Shown here one piece after another: positions 9,315 through 18,248 of a DNA stretch of 64,000 nt; the first letter of the stretch is position 1; each line of letters begins with the position of its first letter. The stretch comes from Candidatus Desulfofervidus auxilii (lineage in GTDB: Bacteria > Desulfobacterota > Desulfofervidia > Desulfofervidales > Desulfofervidaceae): assembly GCF_001577525.1 (NCBI RefSeq), contig NZ_CP013015.1, forward strand, positions 2,208,636 through 2,272,635, written 5' to 3'. The notes beneath the pieces were generated by a model. That model searched no databases. It saw nothing but the letters and a program-made list of their open reading frames with translations, and was not told the origin of the DNA. The position numbers were made by a program, and so were the translations under genes.

Positions 9315-10690
9315 ACCTTTACTCTTTTAACTAATCCTCCAAAATCTAAAATATGTGAGGCCTTAAATAAAATTACATCTGAGGGTGCACTTATTCTTTT
9401 TAATAAAGAAATAATTTCTTCTTTCTGTTTTGCCTTATAGATCTTATGTTCATCCATCCCTGTTTCTAAGGCCCCTTTTTTTATCAAATCTGCATATTGC
9501 CCATAAATAATTAATGCCTTTAAAGGTATCCTACCTGCCTGTCTTCCTACTTCTTGATGCCAGTAAATGGCAGTTTTGCCTAATTCTAACATATCTCCAA
9601 GGACGGCTATTTTGGTGCTTGAGAATTGTTTTAGGGTGTTTAAGGCTGCTTCCATAGAAGCAGGGTTGGCATTATAGCTATCATCAATGATGGAAATACC
9701 ATCTATACCTTTACAAAGACATAACCTTCCAGGTAAAGGGGAAAAGGTTTCTAAGGCGTATTTAATATTTTCAGGAGGCAATTTGAAATATACACCTACA
9801 GCCGCAGCAGCAAGTAAGGCATAAATCTGGTGTTTACCTAAAAGCTGAGTTTGAATAGAAAGGGTGGTTTCTGGCAACACTAATGTAAAATGTATGGTGT
9901 TGTTTTTTAAAAATATATTTTTAGCCCTAACTTCTCCTTTTTTTATCCCAAAGCCCATTTTTTCTTTATTGAAATCTCTGGCCAATTCAGATACCAGAGG
10001 GTCGTCTTGATTGTAAATGAAGCAATCTTTGATGTAATTTAAAAGCGCTCCCTTTTCTTTTTGAATGCCTTCAAGGGAGTTTAAGCCTAATAGATGGACA
10101 GGTTGAATGTTAGTAATGATTCCTATATTAGGTTGAGCAATAGAGGAAAGTAATGCTATTTCCCCTTTGCTGTTGGTACCCATTTCTATACAAACGGCTT
10201 GGTAAGAGTTGTTCAAACCCAAAAGGGTAAATGGTAGGCCAATTTGATTGTTATAATTGGCTTGATTTTTAAGCACGGCAAAATGCTGTGTTAATAAATG
10301 AGCAATGGCTTCTTTGGTGGTGGTTTTTCCATTACTACCTGTCACTCCAATAAGGGGTAAGTAACTATATTTTTGCCGTTGAAAAGAAGCTAATTTACCC
10401 AAGGCCTCTAAAGTATTATCTACAGCAATGATGGCTGCATCTTGGTAAAGATTAAAGCTGTATTGTTTTTTATTTAGAATAACCCCCCTTGCCCCCTTTT
10501 TGATGGCTTCTGGAATAAAATTGTGTCCATCATATCTGCTTCCTTTCAAGGCAATAAATAAATCATTGGCTTGCACTGATCTAGAATCATCGGTTATTCC
10601 ACTAAAGGAATGCACAGTAGTATTTTTTACTAAATTTCCTTTAATACTCTCTAATACCTCAGTCAACTTCCAATTCCCTGTTTGCCGCAT
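9311..10690 (-). CDS. murF: UDP-MurNAc-tripeptide--D-alanyl-D-alanine ligase MurF
   Basis: Last cytoplasmic Mur ligase: joins D-Ala-D-Ala to UDP-MurNAc-tripeptide. The 459 residues have the N-terminal substrate domain (ITDDSRSVQANDLFIAL), P-loop GVTGSNGKTTTKEAI near 112, NIQPVHLLG, the ATP-domain DDSYNANPASMEAAL, and AVLGDMLELG. The start ATG lies 32 bp inside the end of murE. No clear in-frame alternative start downstream leaves the first domain whole. Confidence 0.96.
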   Translation of the reverse strand: MRQTGNWKLTEVLESIKGNLVKNTTVHSFSGITDDSRSVQANDLFIALKGSRYDGHNFIPEAIKKGARGVILNKKQYSFNLYQDAAIIAVDNTLEALGKLASFQRQKYSYLPLIGVTGSNGKTTTKEAIAHLLTQHFAVLKNQANYNNQIGLPFTLLGLNNSYQAVCIEMGTNSKGEIALLSSIAQPNIGIITNIQPVHLLGLNSLEGIQKEKGALLNYIKDCFIYNQDDPLVSELARDFNKEKMGFGIKKGEVRAKNIFLKNNTIHFTLVLPETTLSIQTQLLGKHQIYALLAAAAVGVYFKLPPENIKYALETFSPLPGRLCLCKGIDGISIIDDSYNANPASMEAALNTLKQFSSTKIAVLGDMLELGKTAIYWHQEVGRQAGRIPLKALIIYGQYADLIKKGALETGMDEHKIYKAKQKEEIISLLKRISAPSDVILFKASHILDFGGLVKRVKV

Positions 10691-12137
10691 TTTTTAATGC
10701 CTTTTTCACCTCTTCCCTATCACTTAAGGGATATTTTTTATTGCCTACTATTTGATAGTCTTCATGTCCTTTACCAGCAATGACTACTACATCGCCCTTC
10801 TGGGCACCCCTAATAGCCATGGCAATGGCCTGTGGTCTTTTAGGAATAATATAATAGAGTGCATTTTTTTTAATTCCCATTTCTATATCCTGAATAATCT
10901 GGCGCGATGGTTCATTTCTAGGATTGTCATCAGTGATAATAACCATATCACTTAGTTCACTGGCAATTTTTCCCATAAGAGGTCTTTTTCCTTTATCTCT
11001 ATTGCCCCCACAGCCAAACACTGTAATGAGCCTTCCCTGACAAAGAGGACGTAATGTTTTTAATACCTGTTCTAATGCATCTGGTGTGTGGGCATAATCT
11101 ACTAACACTTCAATACCGTTTTGAGAAAAACGTTCCAAACGGCCACAAATAGAGGAAACTTTTTCCACACCTGTTTTGATAATGTTTATAGGTAAATCCA
11201 TGGCTATTCCAGCAGCAACGGCGGCCAAAATATTATATAAATTTGGTTTGCCTATTAAGGGTGAACAAATAGAAAATGATTCTATGGGAGTATGGATGTA
11301 AGCTGTGGTTTTATTTATAGAGATTTGGAAATTTTCGGTCCAGATATCAGCTTTAGATGAAAGTCCATAAGTAATACAAGGACATTTTATTTCTTCTAAA
11401 ATCCTTTTTCCATAAGGGTCATCTAAGTTGATAATAGCCTTGCCTTTGCTTCCCAAATAATGAGTAAAAAGTTGCTTTTTACATGCAAAATATGCCTCCA
11501 TGTCTTTATGAAAATCCAAGTGGTCTTGGGATAGATTGGTAAATATGGCTAGTTGAAATTGGCAGCCAGCCACTCTTTTATAAAATAAGGCATGAGAAGA
11601 GACTTCCATTACTACATGGCTAACTCCTTCTGTAACCATTTCTTTAAAGAGTCTTTGAATGTCTAAACTCTCAGGAGTAGTTAAAAAGGCAGAAATGGTT
11701 TTGTTTCCATATTGATAGTTAATAGTGCCAATGATGCCTGTTTTTCTTCCTGCTTCTTTCAAAATAGAAGCAATGAGATAGCTGGTGGTAGTTTTTCCAT
11801 TGGTGCCAGTAATCCCCATGAGGTTGAGTTTTTTGGCTGGGTGTTGATAAAAAGCGGCCGCAAGCAAGGCCGCTGTTTTTCTGACATCAGAGGCTTGGAT
11901 GTAAGTAATACCATTATGTCTTGGAACTGGGTATTCTTGAGCCAAAATGGCTACTGCTCCTTTTGAAATGGCTTCACTAACATAGCTAATTCCATCATGT
12001 TGTGTGCCTTTTAAGGCCACAAAAAGACTGTTTGGAGAGGCCAGTTTAGAATTAAAAACAATGTTATTTATTTCCTTTTCCACATCACCTGTAATATTTA
12101 AAGGCTGAATGTCTTTTAAGATTTCTCTTAGTTGCAT
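10659..12137 (-). CDS. murE: UDP-MurNAc-L-Ala-D-Glu--2,6-diaminopimelate ligase MurE
   Basis: Mur ligase that adds the third stem residue. The signature DDNPRNEP near residue 410 contains DNPR, which in this family goes with meso-diaminopimelate as substrate, so the wall is predicted to be the DAP type. Other marks are GITGTNGKTTTSYLIA, the substrate motif TTPESLD, and DYAHTPDALE. The ATG at 12137 shares one base with the ftsI stop (TGATG), which suggests re-initiation by the same ribosome. Confidence 0.97.
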   Translation of the reverse strand: MQLREILKDIQPLNITGDVEKEINNIVFNSKLASPNSLFVALKGTQHDGISYVSEAISKGAVAILAQEYPVPRHNGITYIQASDVRKTAALLAAAFYQHPAKKLNLMGITGTNGKTTTSYLIASILKEAGRKTGIIGTINYQYGNKTISAFLTTPESLDIQRLFKEMVTEGVSHVVMEVSSHALFYKRVAGCQFQLAIFTNLSQDHLDFHKDMEAYFACKKQLFTHYLGSKGKAIINLDDPYGKRILEEIKCPCITYGLSSKADIWTENFQISINKTTAYIHTPIESFSICSPLIGKPNLYNILAAVAAGIAMDLPINIIKTGVEKVSSICGRLERFSQNGIEVLVDYAHTPDALEQVLKTLRPLCQGRLITVFGCGGNRDKGKRPLMGKIASELSDMVIITDDNPRNEPSRQIIQDIEMGIKKNALYYIIPKRPQAIAMAIRGAQKGDVVVIAGKGHEDYQIVGNKKYPLSDREEVKKALKNAANRELEVD

Positions 12138-14056
12138 CAATTAGCCTCTAACTGGAGCAGACATACATTGTTTTTTATTTTACTACCTGGAGGTGGGATT
12201 TGCTTAACCACCTTTCCAGTCCCCTTTATTTTAACTTTTATATTTGCATCTTGCAAAATCTTAAAGGCCAAGCGCAGGGGAAGGCCACGGAGGTCAGGCA
12301 TGATTCCATCAATAACTACAGGAGGTGTAATATTTTGTGTGGTTTTCAAATTTGTTGAAGGTAAAGTAGTATTTTCTACCATTCTCATAGTAGGAGAGGA
12401 TGGAGGTATTTGCCACTGCCAAATAAGATGTTCAGCGATTTCTTTAAATACAGGTGCAGCCACTATGCCTCCATAACCCATGCCCTTAGGCTCGTTGATT
12501 ATAATGCTAATAACCGCCCGCGGATGGTCAACAGGGAAAAATCCTACAAATGAGGAGATATATTTATTTTTTTGATATTTACCTGTTCTGGGATCTATTT
12601 TTTGAGCGGTGCCTGTTTTGCCAGCAATTTTATATCCAGGGATAGCAGCCATTTGCCCTGTGCCTTTTTCTACTACTTTATGTAAGATATTTTTTATTAA
12701 AGAAGCCGTTTGGGGAGAGATAACACTACGTTTTACTCTTGGTTTAAATATCTTTATTTCCTTTCCTTTGGCATCTTTAATATTTTTTATCAACATAGGA
12801 TACATCAATGTTCCTTTATTAGCTATGGCTGCATAAGCCAATGTTAATTGAAGGGCAGTAACGGCCAGACCCTGGCCAAAACAAGCACTATCTGTATCTA
12901 CTTCTGTCCATTTTTTTAGGGGACGTATCAAGCCACTGGCTTCTCCTGGTAAGTGTATTCCTGTTTTTTCTCCAAATCCAAATTTTTTTATATATTGGTA
13001 AAAACATTCCTTTCCTACCTTTTCGCCAATTTTAACCATACCAATGTTAGAGGAGTAAATCACAGCATGTTCAACTGACATCCATCCAAAGGGTTTTACA
13101 TCATGGAAGACAGCGCCTTTTATTTTATATCTACCTTTTTCGCCATAAATAATATCATGACGAGACCAAATTTTTTCATTAAGGGCTGCTGCTAATAATA
13201 CGGGTTTAAAAGTAGAACCTGGCTCAAAGGCGTCAGTGATTGCCCGGTTACGCCAAATATTAGGATTGGCTTTCCAGAAATAATTTGGATCAAAGGGAGG
13301 ATAGTTGGCTAAGGCTAGAATTTCTCCAGTTTGAGGAACAATTACTACAGCACACCCACTTTTAGCGTGCCATTTTCTAACTGCTTTTTTTAAGGCCTCT
13401 TCTGTTACATATTGGATTTGGTAGTCTAGGGTTAAATATAAATTATGTCCATCTTTGGGAGATTGAATAGGAAGACGAGGAGAGAGAGTAATATGCCCCC
13501 TTGCGTCTTTAATTCCAAAATAATAACCTGGCTTTCCTTTTAAAAGGTAGTCAAACTTACATTCTATACCTTCCAGACCTTTGCCATCCAGTCCTACAAA
13601 GCCCAACACTTGGCCTCCTAAAAAACTATGAGGATAACGTCTACAATTCTCTGGCTTAAAAGCAAGTCCCTTTATATTTAATTTTTCTATTTTTTCTGCC
13701 TCTTTTTGGGAAAGCCAACGTTTAATCCAGATAAATTCTCCTTTTCTTTTTAGTTTTTTTAGTAATTTTTGTGTCTTTATGTGTAAAATTTTGCTCAAGC
13801 GTTTAGCAGTAGTATAGGGATCAGTTATTTGATTAGGACAAGCATAAAGAGAGGGTTTTTGCACAGTAATGGCCAATTCTTCTCTATACCTATCATAAAT
13901 AAAACCACGTTTGCACGGGATAGTGATTTTAGTTAAGTTTTTTTTTAAGGGTAGTATGTCTACTACTTGTAACCTAAAGGCCTGGATTAAGATACAAAAA
14001 GCAAAGAAAGAAAAACCCCCCACTAAAATTGCAATTCTTAATTTAATTTCCTTCAT
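12137..14056 (-). CDS. ftsI: Septal transpeptidase FtsI (PBP3) with one PASTA domain
   Basis: Class B penicillin-binding protein that cross-links septal peptidoglycan with FtsW. The 639 residues have one N-terminal membrane helix (about 8-28), a dimerisation domain, and the transpeptidase domain with SxxK at GSTFKP (about residue 282), SxN at YSSNIGM, and KTG at AGKTGTAQK. After a linker, the last ~50 residues (MPDLRGLPLRLAFKIL...) form a single PASTA repeat, which suggests binding to wall or lipid II. It overlaps ftsL by 14 bp. Confidence 0.97.
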   Translation of the reverse strand: MKEIKLRIAILVGGFSFFAFCILIQAFRLQVVDILPLKKNLTKITIPCKRGFIYDRYREELAITVQKPSLYACPNQITDPYTTAKRLSKILHIKTQKLLKKLKRKGEFIWIKRWLSQKEAEKIEKLNIKGLAFKPENCRRYPHSFLGGQVLGFVGLDGKGLEGIECKFDYLLKGKPGYYFGIKDARGHITLSPRLPIQSPKDGHNLYLTLDYQIQYVTEEALKKAVRKWHAKSGCAVVIVPQTGEILALANYPPFDPNYFWKANPNIWRNRAITDAFEPGSTFKPVLLAAALNEKIWSRHDIIYGEKGRYKIKGAVFHDVKPFGWMSVEHAVIYSSNIGMVKIGEKVGKECFYQYIKKFGFGEKTGIHLPGEASGLIRPLKKWTEVDTDSACFGQGLAVTALQLTLAYAAIANKGTLMYPMLIKNIKDAKGKEIKIFKPRVKRSVISPQTASLIKNILHKVVEKGTGQMAAIPGYKIAGKTGTAQKIDPRTGKYQKNKYISSFVGFFPVDHPRAVISIIINEPKGMGYGGIVAAPVFKEIAEHLIWQWQIPPSSPTMRMVENTTLPSTNLKTTQNITPPVVIDGIMPDLRGLPLRLAFKILQDANIKVKIKGTGKVVKQIPPPGSKIKNNVCLLQLEAN

Positions 14057-14354
14057 TTAATTTAATAATATTTTCTGGGACTTGAAGTCCTAATTTCTCT
14101 GCTTCCCCTTTTAGATAACTAGGAGAGGTAAGATGAGCCCATTGTGAACGCAAGGCATAATTATGTTCTTTAAGCCGTTTTTGGACCTGCATGGCTTCAG
14201 TAATTTGAAAACCTATCTGAATACTGTGCATACTTAACCAAACATAGATTAAACAAGTAACAAGGATTATAAGGATGTTAATACCCACCCATTTTATTTG
14301 CCATGAATAGGTGCGAAGTTTTCTATTTGCTCGTGCCCATACAGCGATAGTCAC
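14043..14354 (-). CDS. ftsL: Cell division protein FtsL
   Basis: Small bitopic divisome protein. It has a short basic cytoplasmic tail, one membrane helix (WVGINILIILVTCLIYVWL) and a periplasmic coiled coil ending near EAEKLGLQVPE, which is the FtsL layout. A GTG at 14354 is taken as the start because GGAGGG lies 4-5 bp upstream; an ATG at 14390 would lie deeper inside the preceding gene and lacks such a site. The gene still overlaps the receiver gene by 32 bp. FtsL is identified mainly by position between rsmH and ftsI. Confidence 0.85.
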   Translation of the reverse strand: MTIAVWARANRKLRTYSWQIKWVGINILIILVTCLIYVWLSMHSIQIGFQITEAMQVQKRLKEHNYALRSQWAHLTSPSYLKGEAEKLGLQVPENIIKLNEGN

Positions 14355-14730
14355 TTTTCCCTCCTGGATTTCCTTTAAAATACTCTTCAATTGCTATTTG
14401 CAATCTTTTAAGGTCTACTGGTTTTTCCAAATATACGTTGGCTCCTGCTGCATTAAATTCTTTTCTTAAATTCGAACCCGTTAAGGCAATCACATAGGTT
14501 TCTGGATACTTCTTTTTTATGATTTTTGTAAATTTTGGTCCGCTCACTTGAGGCATTAGGCCATCAGTAATGACTACATCATGACGGTCGTCTTTTAAGA
14601 TTCCTAATGCTTCAAAGGCATTTCCAGCACTATTTGCTTCCCATCCACAGAGTTTAAAAAAACTCACTAAAAGTTCTCTTATTGCTGGTTCATCTTCTAC
14701 TACCAGTATTTTTGTCATAAGTGTTTTCAT
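14323..14730 (-). CDS. Stand-alone response-regulator receiver protein
   Basis: A single CheY-like receiver domain, about 120 residues plus a short tail, with no output domain. The acidic pocket is VEDEP near residue 11, the phospho-acceptor is the Asp in VVITDGLMPQ (about 56), the switch Thr is in ALTGS and the conserved Lys is in LEKPVD. It lies inside the dcw operon between rsmH and ftsL and is probably co-translated with ftsL (32 bp overlap). AGGAGG precedes the ATG. Its partner kinase is not in the window. A link to division control is inference from position only. Confidence 0.9.
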   Translation of the reverse strand: MKTLMTKILVVEDEPAIRELLVSFFKLCGWEANSAGNAFEALGILKDDRHDVVITDGLMPQVSGPKFTKIIKKKYPETYVIALTGSNLRKEFNAAGANVYLEKPVDLKRLQIAIEEYFKGNPGGKSDYRCMGTSK

Positions 14731-14753
14731 ATCATCCTCCTTTTTCTAAAGTT

Positions 14754-15650
14754 TTATGGCCTAAATTCTATAGCCCTCAATTTGGCACTCCTTGCCCTTG
14801 GGTTCATAGCCAATTCTTCTCTGCTGGGCTGCACAGGCTTTTTGGTCAACAACTGCACTTTTCCTTCCTTTGCCCAATTTCTAAAGGCATTTTTTACCAA
14901 TCTGTCTTCTAAAGAGTGAAAAGAGATAATGACTACCCTGCCTTTGGGGGCAAGTAGCGACAAGACTTGATTAAGAAATTGTTTCAAGTTTTCTAATTCT
15001 TGATTGACCACTATGCGTAAGGCTTGAAAGGTCCTGGTGGCAGGATGAATATGTCTTGGCCAGTTTCTTCTAGGAATAGCATTAGCAACTATTTCTGCCA
15101 ACTGAGTGGTGGTTTTAATAGGCATTTTCACACGTGTTTCTGTAATTTTGCGAGCAATACGATTTGCCCATCTTTCTTCTCCATACTGTTTAATTATCTC
15201 TGCAATCCGTTTCTGTGACCACCGATTTATAATTTGAGAAGCAGTGACACTAGCGGTGTTATCCATACGCATATCAAGAGGACCTGGATGAAGAAAACTA
15301 AAACCTCTTTCTGGGGCAGCCAGTTGAAGAGAGGATATGCCTAAGTCAAGTAAAAATCCATCTACTTTTTCTATATGCAAGCCACTCAAGATTTCTCTCC
15401 CCCTGGCATAATTTCCTTTTTTTAAAATATAACGTCCTACATAAGGGGCGAGTTTCTTTTCTGCTTGTATTAAAGCCTCTCCATCTACATCAAGACCAAT
15501 AACAAAACCATTGGGAGCAGATGCCTCTAGAATGGCTTGGGTATGACCACCACCTCCTACCGTTCCATCTACAAATATTTTTCCTGGACCACAATTGAGA
15601 TAGAATAAAACTTCTTTTTTCAGAACAGGAATATGTTTTTGATTTTCCAT
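14754..15650 (-). CDS. rsmH: 16S rRNA (cytosine-N4)-methyltransferase RsmH (MraW)
   Basis: SAM-dependent enzyme that methylates N4 of C1402 in 16S rRNA at the P site. The 298 residues start MENQKHIPVLKKEVL and show the SAM-binding FVDGTVGGGGHTQAIL, GFLLDLGISSLQL, ERGFSF, and VVIISFHSLEDRLVKNAF near the C-terminus. Normal length. Second gene of the dcw operon, 3 bp after mraZ, the standard order. Confidence 0.98.
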   Translation of the reverse strand: MENQKHIPVLKKEVLFYLNCGPGKIFVDGTVGGGGHTQAILEASAPNGFVIGLDVDGEALIQAEKKLAPYVGRYILKKGNYARGREILSGLHIEKVDGFLLDLGISSLQLAAPERGFSFLHPGPLDMRMDNTASVTASQIINRWSQKRIAEIIKQYGEERWANRIARKITETRVKMPIKTTTQLAEIVANAIPRRNWPRHIHPATRTFQALRIVVNQELENLKQFLNQVLSLLAPKGRVVIISFHSLEDRLVKNAFRNWAKEGKVQLLTKKPVQPSREELAMNPRARSAKLRAIEFRP

Positions 15651-15653
15651 GCA

Positions 15654-16130
15654 TCATAGACCCAAATCAGCTATCACATTGCTAATTTCTTCAAAATTTT
15701 CAGTGAGGAGCTTCATTTCTTTTTCCCATCGCCCCTTATCCCAAATTTCAAATTTATTTAACATTCCAGCAATAATTACATCTTTTTTTAACCCTGCATG
15801 TTCTCGTAAAGCAGGTGGCACTAAAATACGCCCTTGTTTGTCAAAAGTGCATTCTACGGCACCAGAGATAAATAATAATTGAAATTTTCTCACTTCTGGT
15901 TTAATTTGAGGTAACTTGCTCACTTTCTCCTCAATGACAGACCACTCTGCTAAAGGGTAAGCCACTAAAGAAACACCCAGGCTGGTAAGCATTATTCCCT
16001 CTTCTTTATATTTCCTTTTCAATACTTCTCTAAAATGGTTGGGAATACTGAGCCTTCCTTTTCCATCGATAGAGTGAATATATCTTCCTCTAAATACATT
16101 ATTGTGCTTTTGTGGGAATTTTTGGTTCAT
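15654..16130 (-). CDS. mraZ: Transcriptional regulator MraZ
   Basis: Ring-forming DNA-binding protein with two SpoVT/AbrB-like halves that controls the dcw operon in the bacteria studied. The duplicated core is visible as GRYIHSIDGKGRLSIPNHFRE near residue 15 and CTFDKQGRILVPPALREHAGL near 92. The start at 16130 (MNQKFPQKH) is used: AGGTGG lies just upstream, and a GTG further up at 16148 would fall inside the predicted -10 box. Length is about 158, normal for the family. Confidence 0.96.
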   Translation of the reverse strand: MNQKFPQKHNNVFRGRYIHSIDGKGRLSIPNHFREVLKRKYKEEGIMLTSLGVSLVAYPLAEWSVIEEKVSKLPQIKPEVRKFQLLFISGAVECTFDKQGRILVPPALREHAGLKKDVIIAGMLNKFEIWDKGRWEKEMKLLTENFEEISNVIADLGL

Positions 16131-16147
16131 TTCACCACCTTTTGACA

Positions 16148-16176
16148 CTCTTACAGCAAAAAAAAATTTTTGTCAA
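16148..16176 (-). promoter_or_regulatory. Predicted sigma-70 promoter of the dcw operon
   Basis: On the minus strand TTGACA (16171-16176) is followed after exactly 17 bp, mostly an A/T tract, by TAAGAG (16148-16153). The -35 box is perfect and the -10 box weak. It lies 18 bp before the mraZ start and back-to-back with the promoter of the purH-like gene. No repeated MraZ-type boxes were recognised. Confidence 0.65.
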
Positions 16177-16196
16177 GTAGAAATTTTACAGTTTTA

Positions 16197-16225
16197 TTGA
16201 CAAGGGTTTTTAGGTTGTTTAAAGT
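16197..16225 (+). promoter_or_regulatory. Predicted promoter of the AICAR transformylase gene
   Basis: TTGACA (16197-16202), 17 bp spacer, TAAAGT (16220-16225). Transcription would start only a few bases before the ATG at 16236, so the message may be nearly leaderless. Confidence 0.55.
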
Positions 16226-16235
16226 TAGGCAGAAA

Positions 16236-17510
16236 ATGAAAGATTTCAAAGGTATTTATAAACAGTTAGTTGGTGATTGTTTTCCTTCTACAATAAAGAT
16301 TTCCATTGGTGGACAAACATTTATTTACCAAAAAAGGAGTTGGGAGGTAGATGGAGAAAAAAAAGGGCTACGTTATGGTGAAAATCCTCATCAAATGTCG
16401 GCCTTGTATGAGTTAATCAATGGGAATATTATATTAGGTGATTGCCACTTTATTAGTCCTGGTCAAGGTTTGGTGAGTGCCTTAACTGAAAAAGACTTTC
16501 ACCAATTTGGAAAACATCCCAGTCAGATTAATCTAACTGATTTAGACCGTGGTCTTCAAATTTTACGTTATCTTATGGACAAACCGGCGGTGGTAATTAT
16601 AAAGCATAATAATCCCTGTGGAGTGGCTTATGGTAACAGTTTAACTGAGGCTTTTCACCGTGCTTATTTTGCAGATAGGATTGCTGCCTTTGGTGGTTGT
16701 GTAGTGGTAAATCGGAGTTTGGATAGAGAAACAGCAGAGGAAATAAGTCAATATTATGTAGAATTGATAGCGGCACCAGACTATGCTTCTGGGGTAGTAG
16801 ATATATTAAAACAGAGAAAGAATTTACGTATTGTGGAGATTAAGCGTATAGAACGTTTGGCGGATTATGTAAACAAAACCTGGTTAGACTTTAAAAGCTT
16901 AATGGATGGAGGTCTTATTTTACAACAATCGCCATATACTAGGATTAAATCTAAAAAAGACTTTTATCCTGCAGAAACGGAATATAAAGGAAAGACATAC
17001 CGTATTAAACGAGTTCCTACAGAGAAGGAATTTAAGGATTTATTATTTGGTTGGTATATAGAGCAAGGGGTTACTTCTAATTCTGTAATTTTTGTGAAAG
17101 ATGAAGCTACAGTGGCCATAGGTACTGGTGAACAAGATAGGGTAGGGGTAGTAGAGATTGCTATTTTTAAGGCATATACCAAATATGCAGATAGCCTTTG
17201 TTTTAAAAAGCATAATATTCCTTATAAACAGTTGGAAAAAGAAATAGCAGAGGGAAAGCGTCCTTTAAGTCAAAAAGAAGAGATTGATTTTTTGACTAAA
17301 GATGCATATGGAGGAATTAAAGGAGCTGTGATGGTCTCAGATGGTTTTTTCCCTTTTAGAGACGGAGTGGATGTAGCCATTAAAGAAGGTATTACAGCTA
17401 TTGCTCAACCAGGTGGTTCTATTAGGGATTTTGAATCCATAGTTGCCTGTAATGAGGCTAAACCACCAGTAGCTATGGTCTATACTGGAGAACGTGCATT
17501 TAGACATTAA
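16236..17510 (+). CDS. AICAR transformylase (PurH C-terminal domain type), no IMP cyclohydrolase domain
   Basis: Catalyses 10-formyl-THF-dependent formylation of AICAR to FAICAR in purine synthesis. About 424 residues, with the transformylase motifs KHNNPCGVAYGN, AFGGCVVVNR, VTSNSVIFVKD, SDGFFPFRDGVD and AIAQPGGSIRD. The N-terminal IMP cyclohydrolase (MGS-like) domain of ordinary PurH is absent: YGENPHQ appears already at about residue 47. IMP cyclohydrolase must therefore be encoded elsewhere. The ATG at 16236 is preferred to an in-frame start 22 codons upstream, which would lie in front of the promoter's -35 box. Confidence 0.9.
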   Translation: MKDFKGIYKQLVGDCFPSTIKISIGGQTFIYQKRSWEVDGEKKGLRYGENPHQMSALYELINGNIILGDCHFISPGQGLVSALTEKDFHQFGKHPSQINLTDLDRGLQILRYLMDKPAVVIIKHNNPCGVAYGNSLTEAFHRAYFADRIAAFGGCVVVNRSLDRETAEEISQYYVELIAAPDYASGVVDILKQRKNLRIVEIKRIERLADYVNKTWLDFKSLMDGGLILQQSPYTRIKSKKDFYPAETEYKGKTYRIKRVPTEKEFKDLLFGWYIEQGVTSNSVIFVKDEATVAIGTGEQDRVGVVEIAIFKAYTKYADSLCFKKHNIPYKQLEKEIAEGKRPLSQKEEIDFLTKDAYGGIKGAVMVSDGFFPFRDGVDVAIKEGITAIAQPGGSIRDFESIVACNEAKPPVAMVYTGERAFRH

Positions 17511-17523
17511 GGAGAAAAAAATT

Positions 17524-17715
17524 ATGTCTATTCGACAAACAGCCCAAGAATTATATCAAATAAGCAAAAAAATAGATTTGTTAAAAAAACAAATGGAAAA
17601 GGCTAATGAGGAAGAGAAAAATAAGTTAAGGATGGAATTATCTCAACTTGAAAAGGAAAAGCTTCACTTGAGGCGGAAATTAAATAATTTAAAAGGAAAG
17701 CCGCTTCCTATTTAG
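17524..17715 (+). CDS. Small coiled-coil protein of unknown function
   Basis: About 63 residues, strongly charged, with heptad-like Leu/Ile spacing through most of the length (KKIDLLKKQMEKANEEEKNK). No known domain recognised. AAGGAG lies upstream of the ATG at 17524. It starts 13 bp after the AICAR transformylase and is probably co-transcribed with it. It is the last gene before the integron. Confidence 0.7.
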   Translation: MSIRQTAQELYQISKKIDLLKKQMEKANEEEKNKLRMELSQLEKEKLHLRRKLNNLKGKPLPI

Positions 17716-17833
17716 GAAATAACGAATTTAGGGAATAACTCCAATATATGTTTTAGGCAAGGGGTTATCCAAATAATCCTTCAATTTAACATTTTTCTGT
17801 AAACGCATTATGTCAAATGCAAAGACATGCTCC

Positions 17834-18085
17834 CTATTCCTCTAGGAAATATCCTCTTCGTGTAGGTTCAAGTAACCCAGCTTGTTTCAAATAGGTTCAA
17901 GCCCAAGCAACACAATTATCAAAAATGACCTGTTGACCACTTGGAAGTAATTGCTTCAACTCATCTTCTGTCAATTTGAAATGAGCGGCAAGATGATCAA
18001 TAGTTTCTCGAAGGGAGTATTCGTGTTGATCGCCAAGAAATTTCAATAGAGGAAGCATGCAGGTTTGATAATCAGGAATTGCCAT
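17834..18085 (-). pseudogene. Broken Mrr N-terminal-domain gene at the far end of cassette array 1
   Basis: The first 62 codons read as the winged-helix N-terminal domain of Mrr-type restriction endonucleases (QTCMLPLLKFLGD, SLRETIDHLA, LPSGQQVIFDNCVAWA). A TGA at 17897-17899 then replaces an expected Arg codon (CGA). The same frame continues as TYLKQAGLLEPTRRGYF before a second stop at 17834, so the family match runs through the stop. The catalytic domain is missing. It lies beyond the last recognisable attC and has no attC of its own, as expected for a decayed terminal cassette. Confidence 0.75.
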
Positions 18086-18103
18086 CGACTATATCCTTTG
18101 GGG

Positions 18104-18160
18104 GGATAACGACTGAAATCAACAGCGGCAATAGCCGTCTGCTGTATTGAATTGTTAGGC
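18104..18160 (-). other. attC site A
   Basis: 57 bp. On the plus strand GGATAAC ... GTTAGGC flank an imperfect palindrome with CAGCGGC/GCCGTCTG arms. It ends the three-gene secreted-protein cassette and is the last recognisable attC of array 1. Confidence 0.85.
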
Positions 18161-18248
18161 TTATAAAACTACATATTTCGCAATTATAATTAGTATTATT
18201 ATACCTCCATAAAATCCCCAAACAGAGAAAAATTTTATTACATTCCAC

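Noticed and set aside
17870..17900. GGTTCAA strings resembling a tRNA T-arm
   Set aside because: No acceptor, D or anticodon arms can be formed around them; the bases belong to the broken Mrr-type gene.
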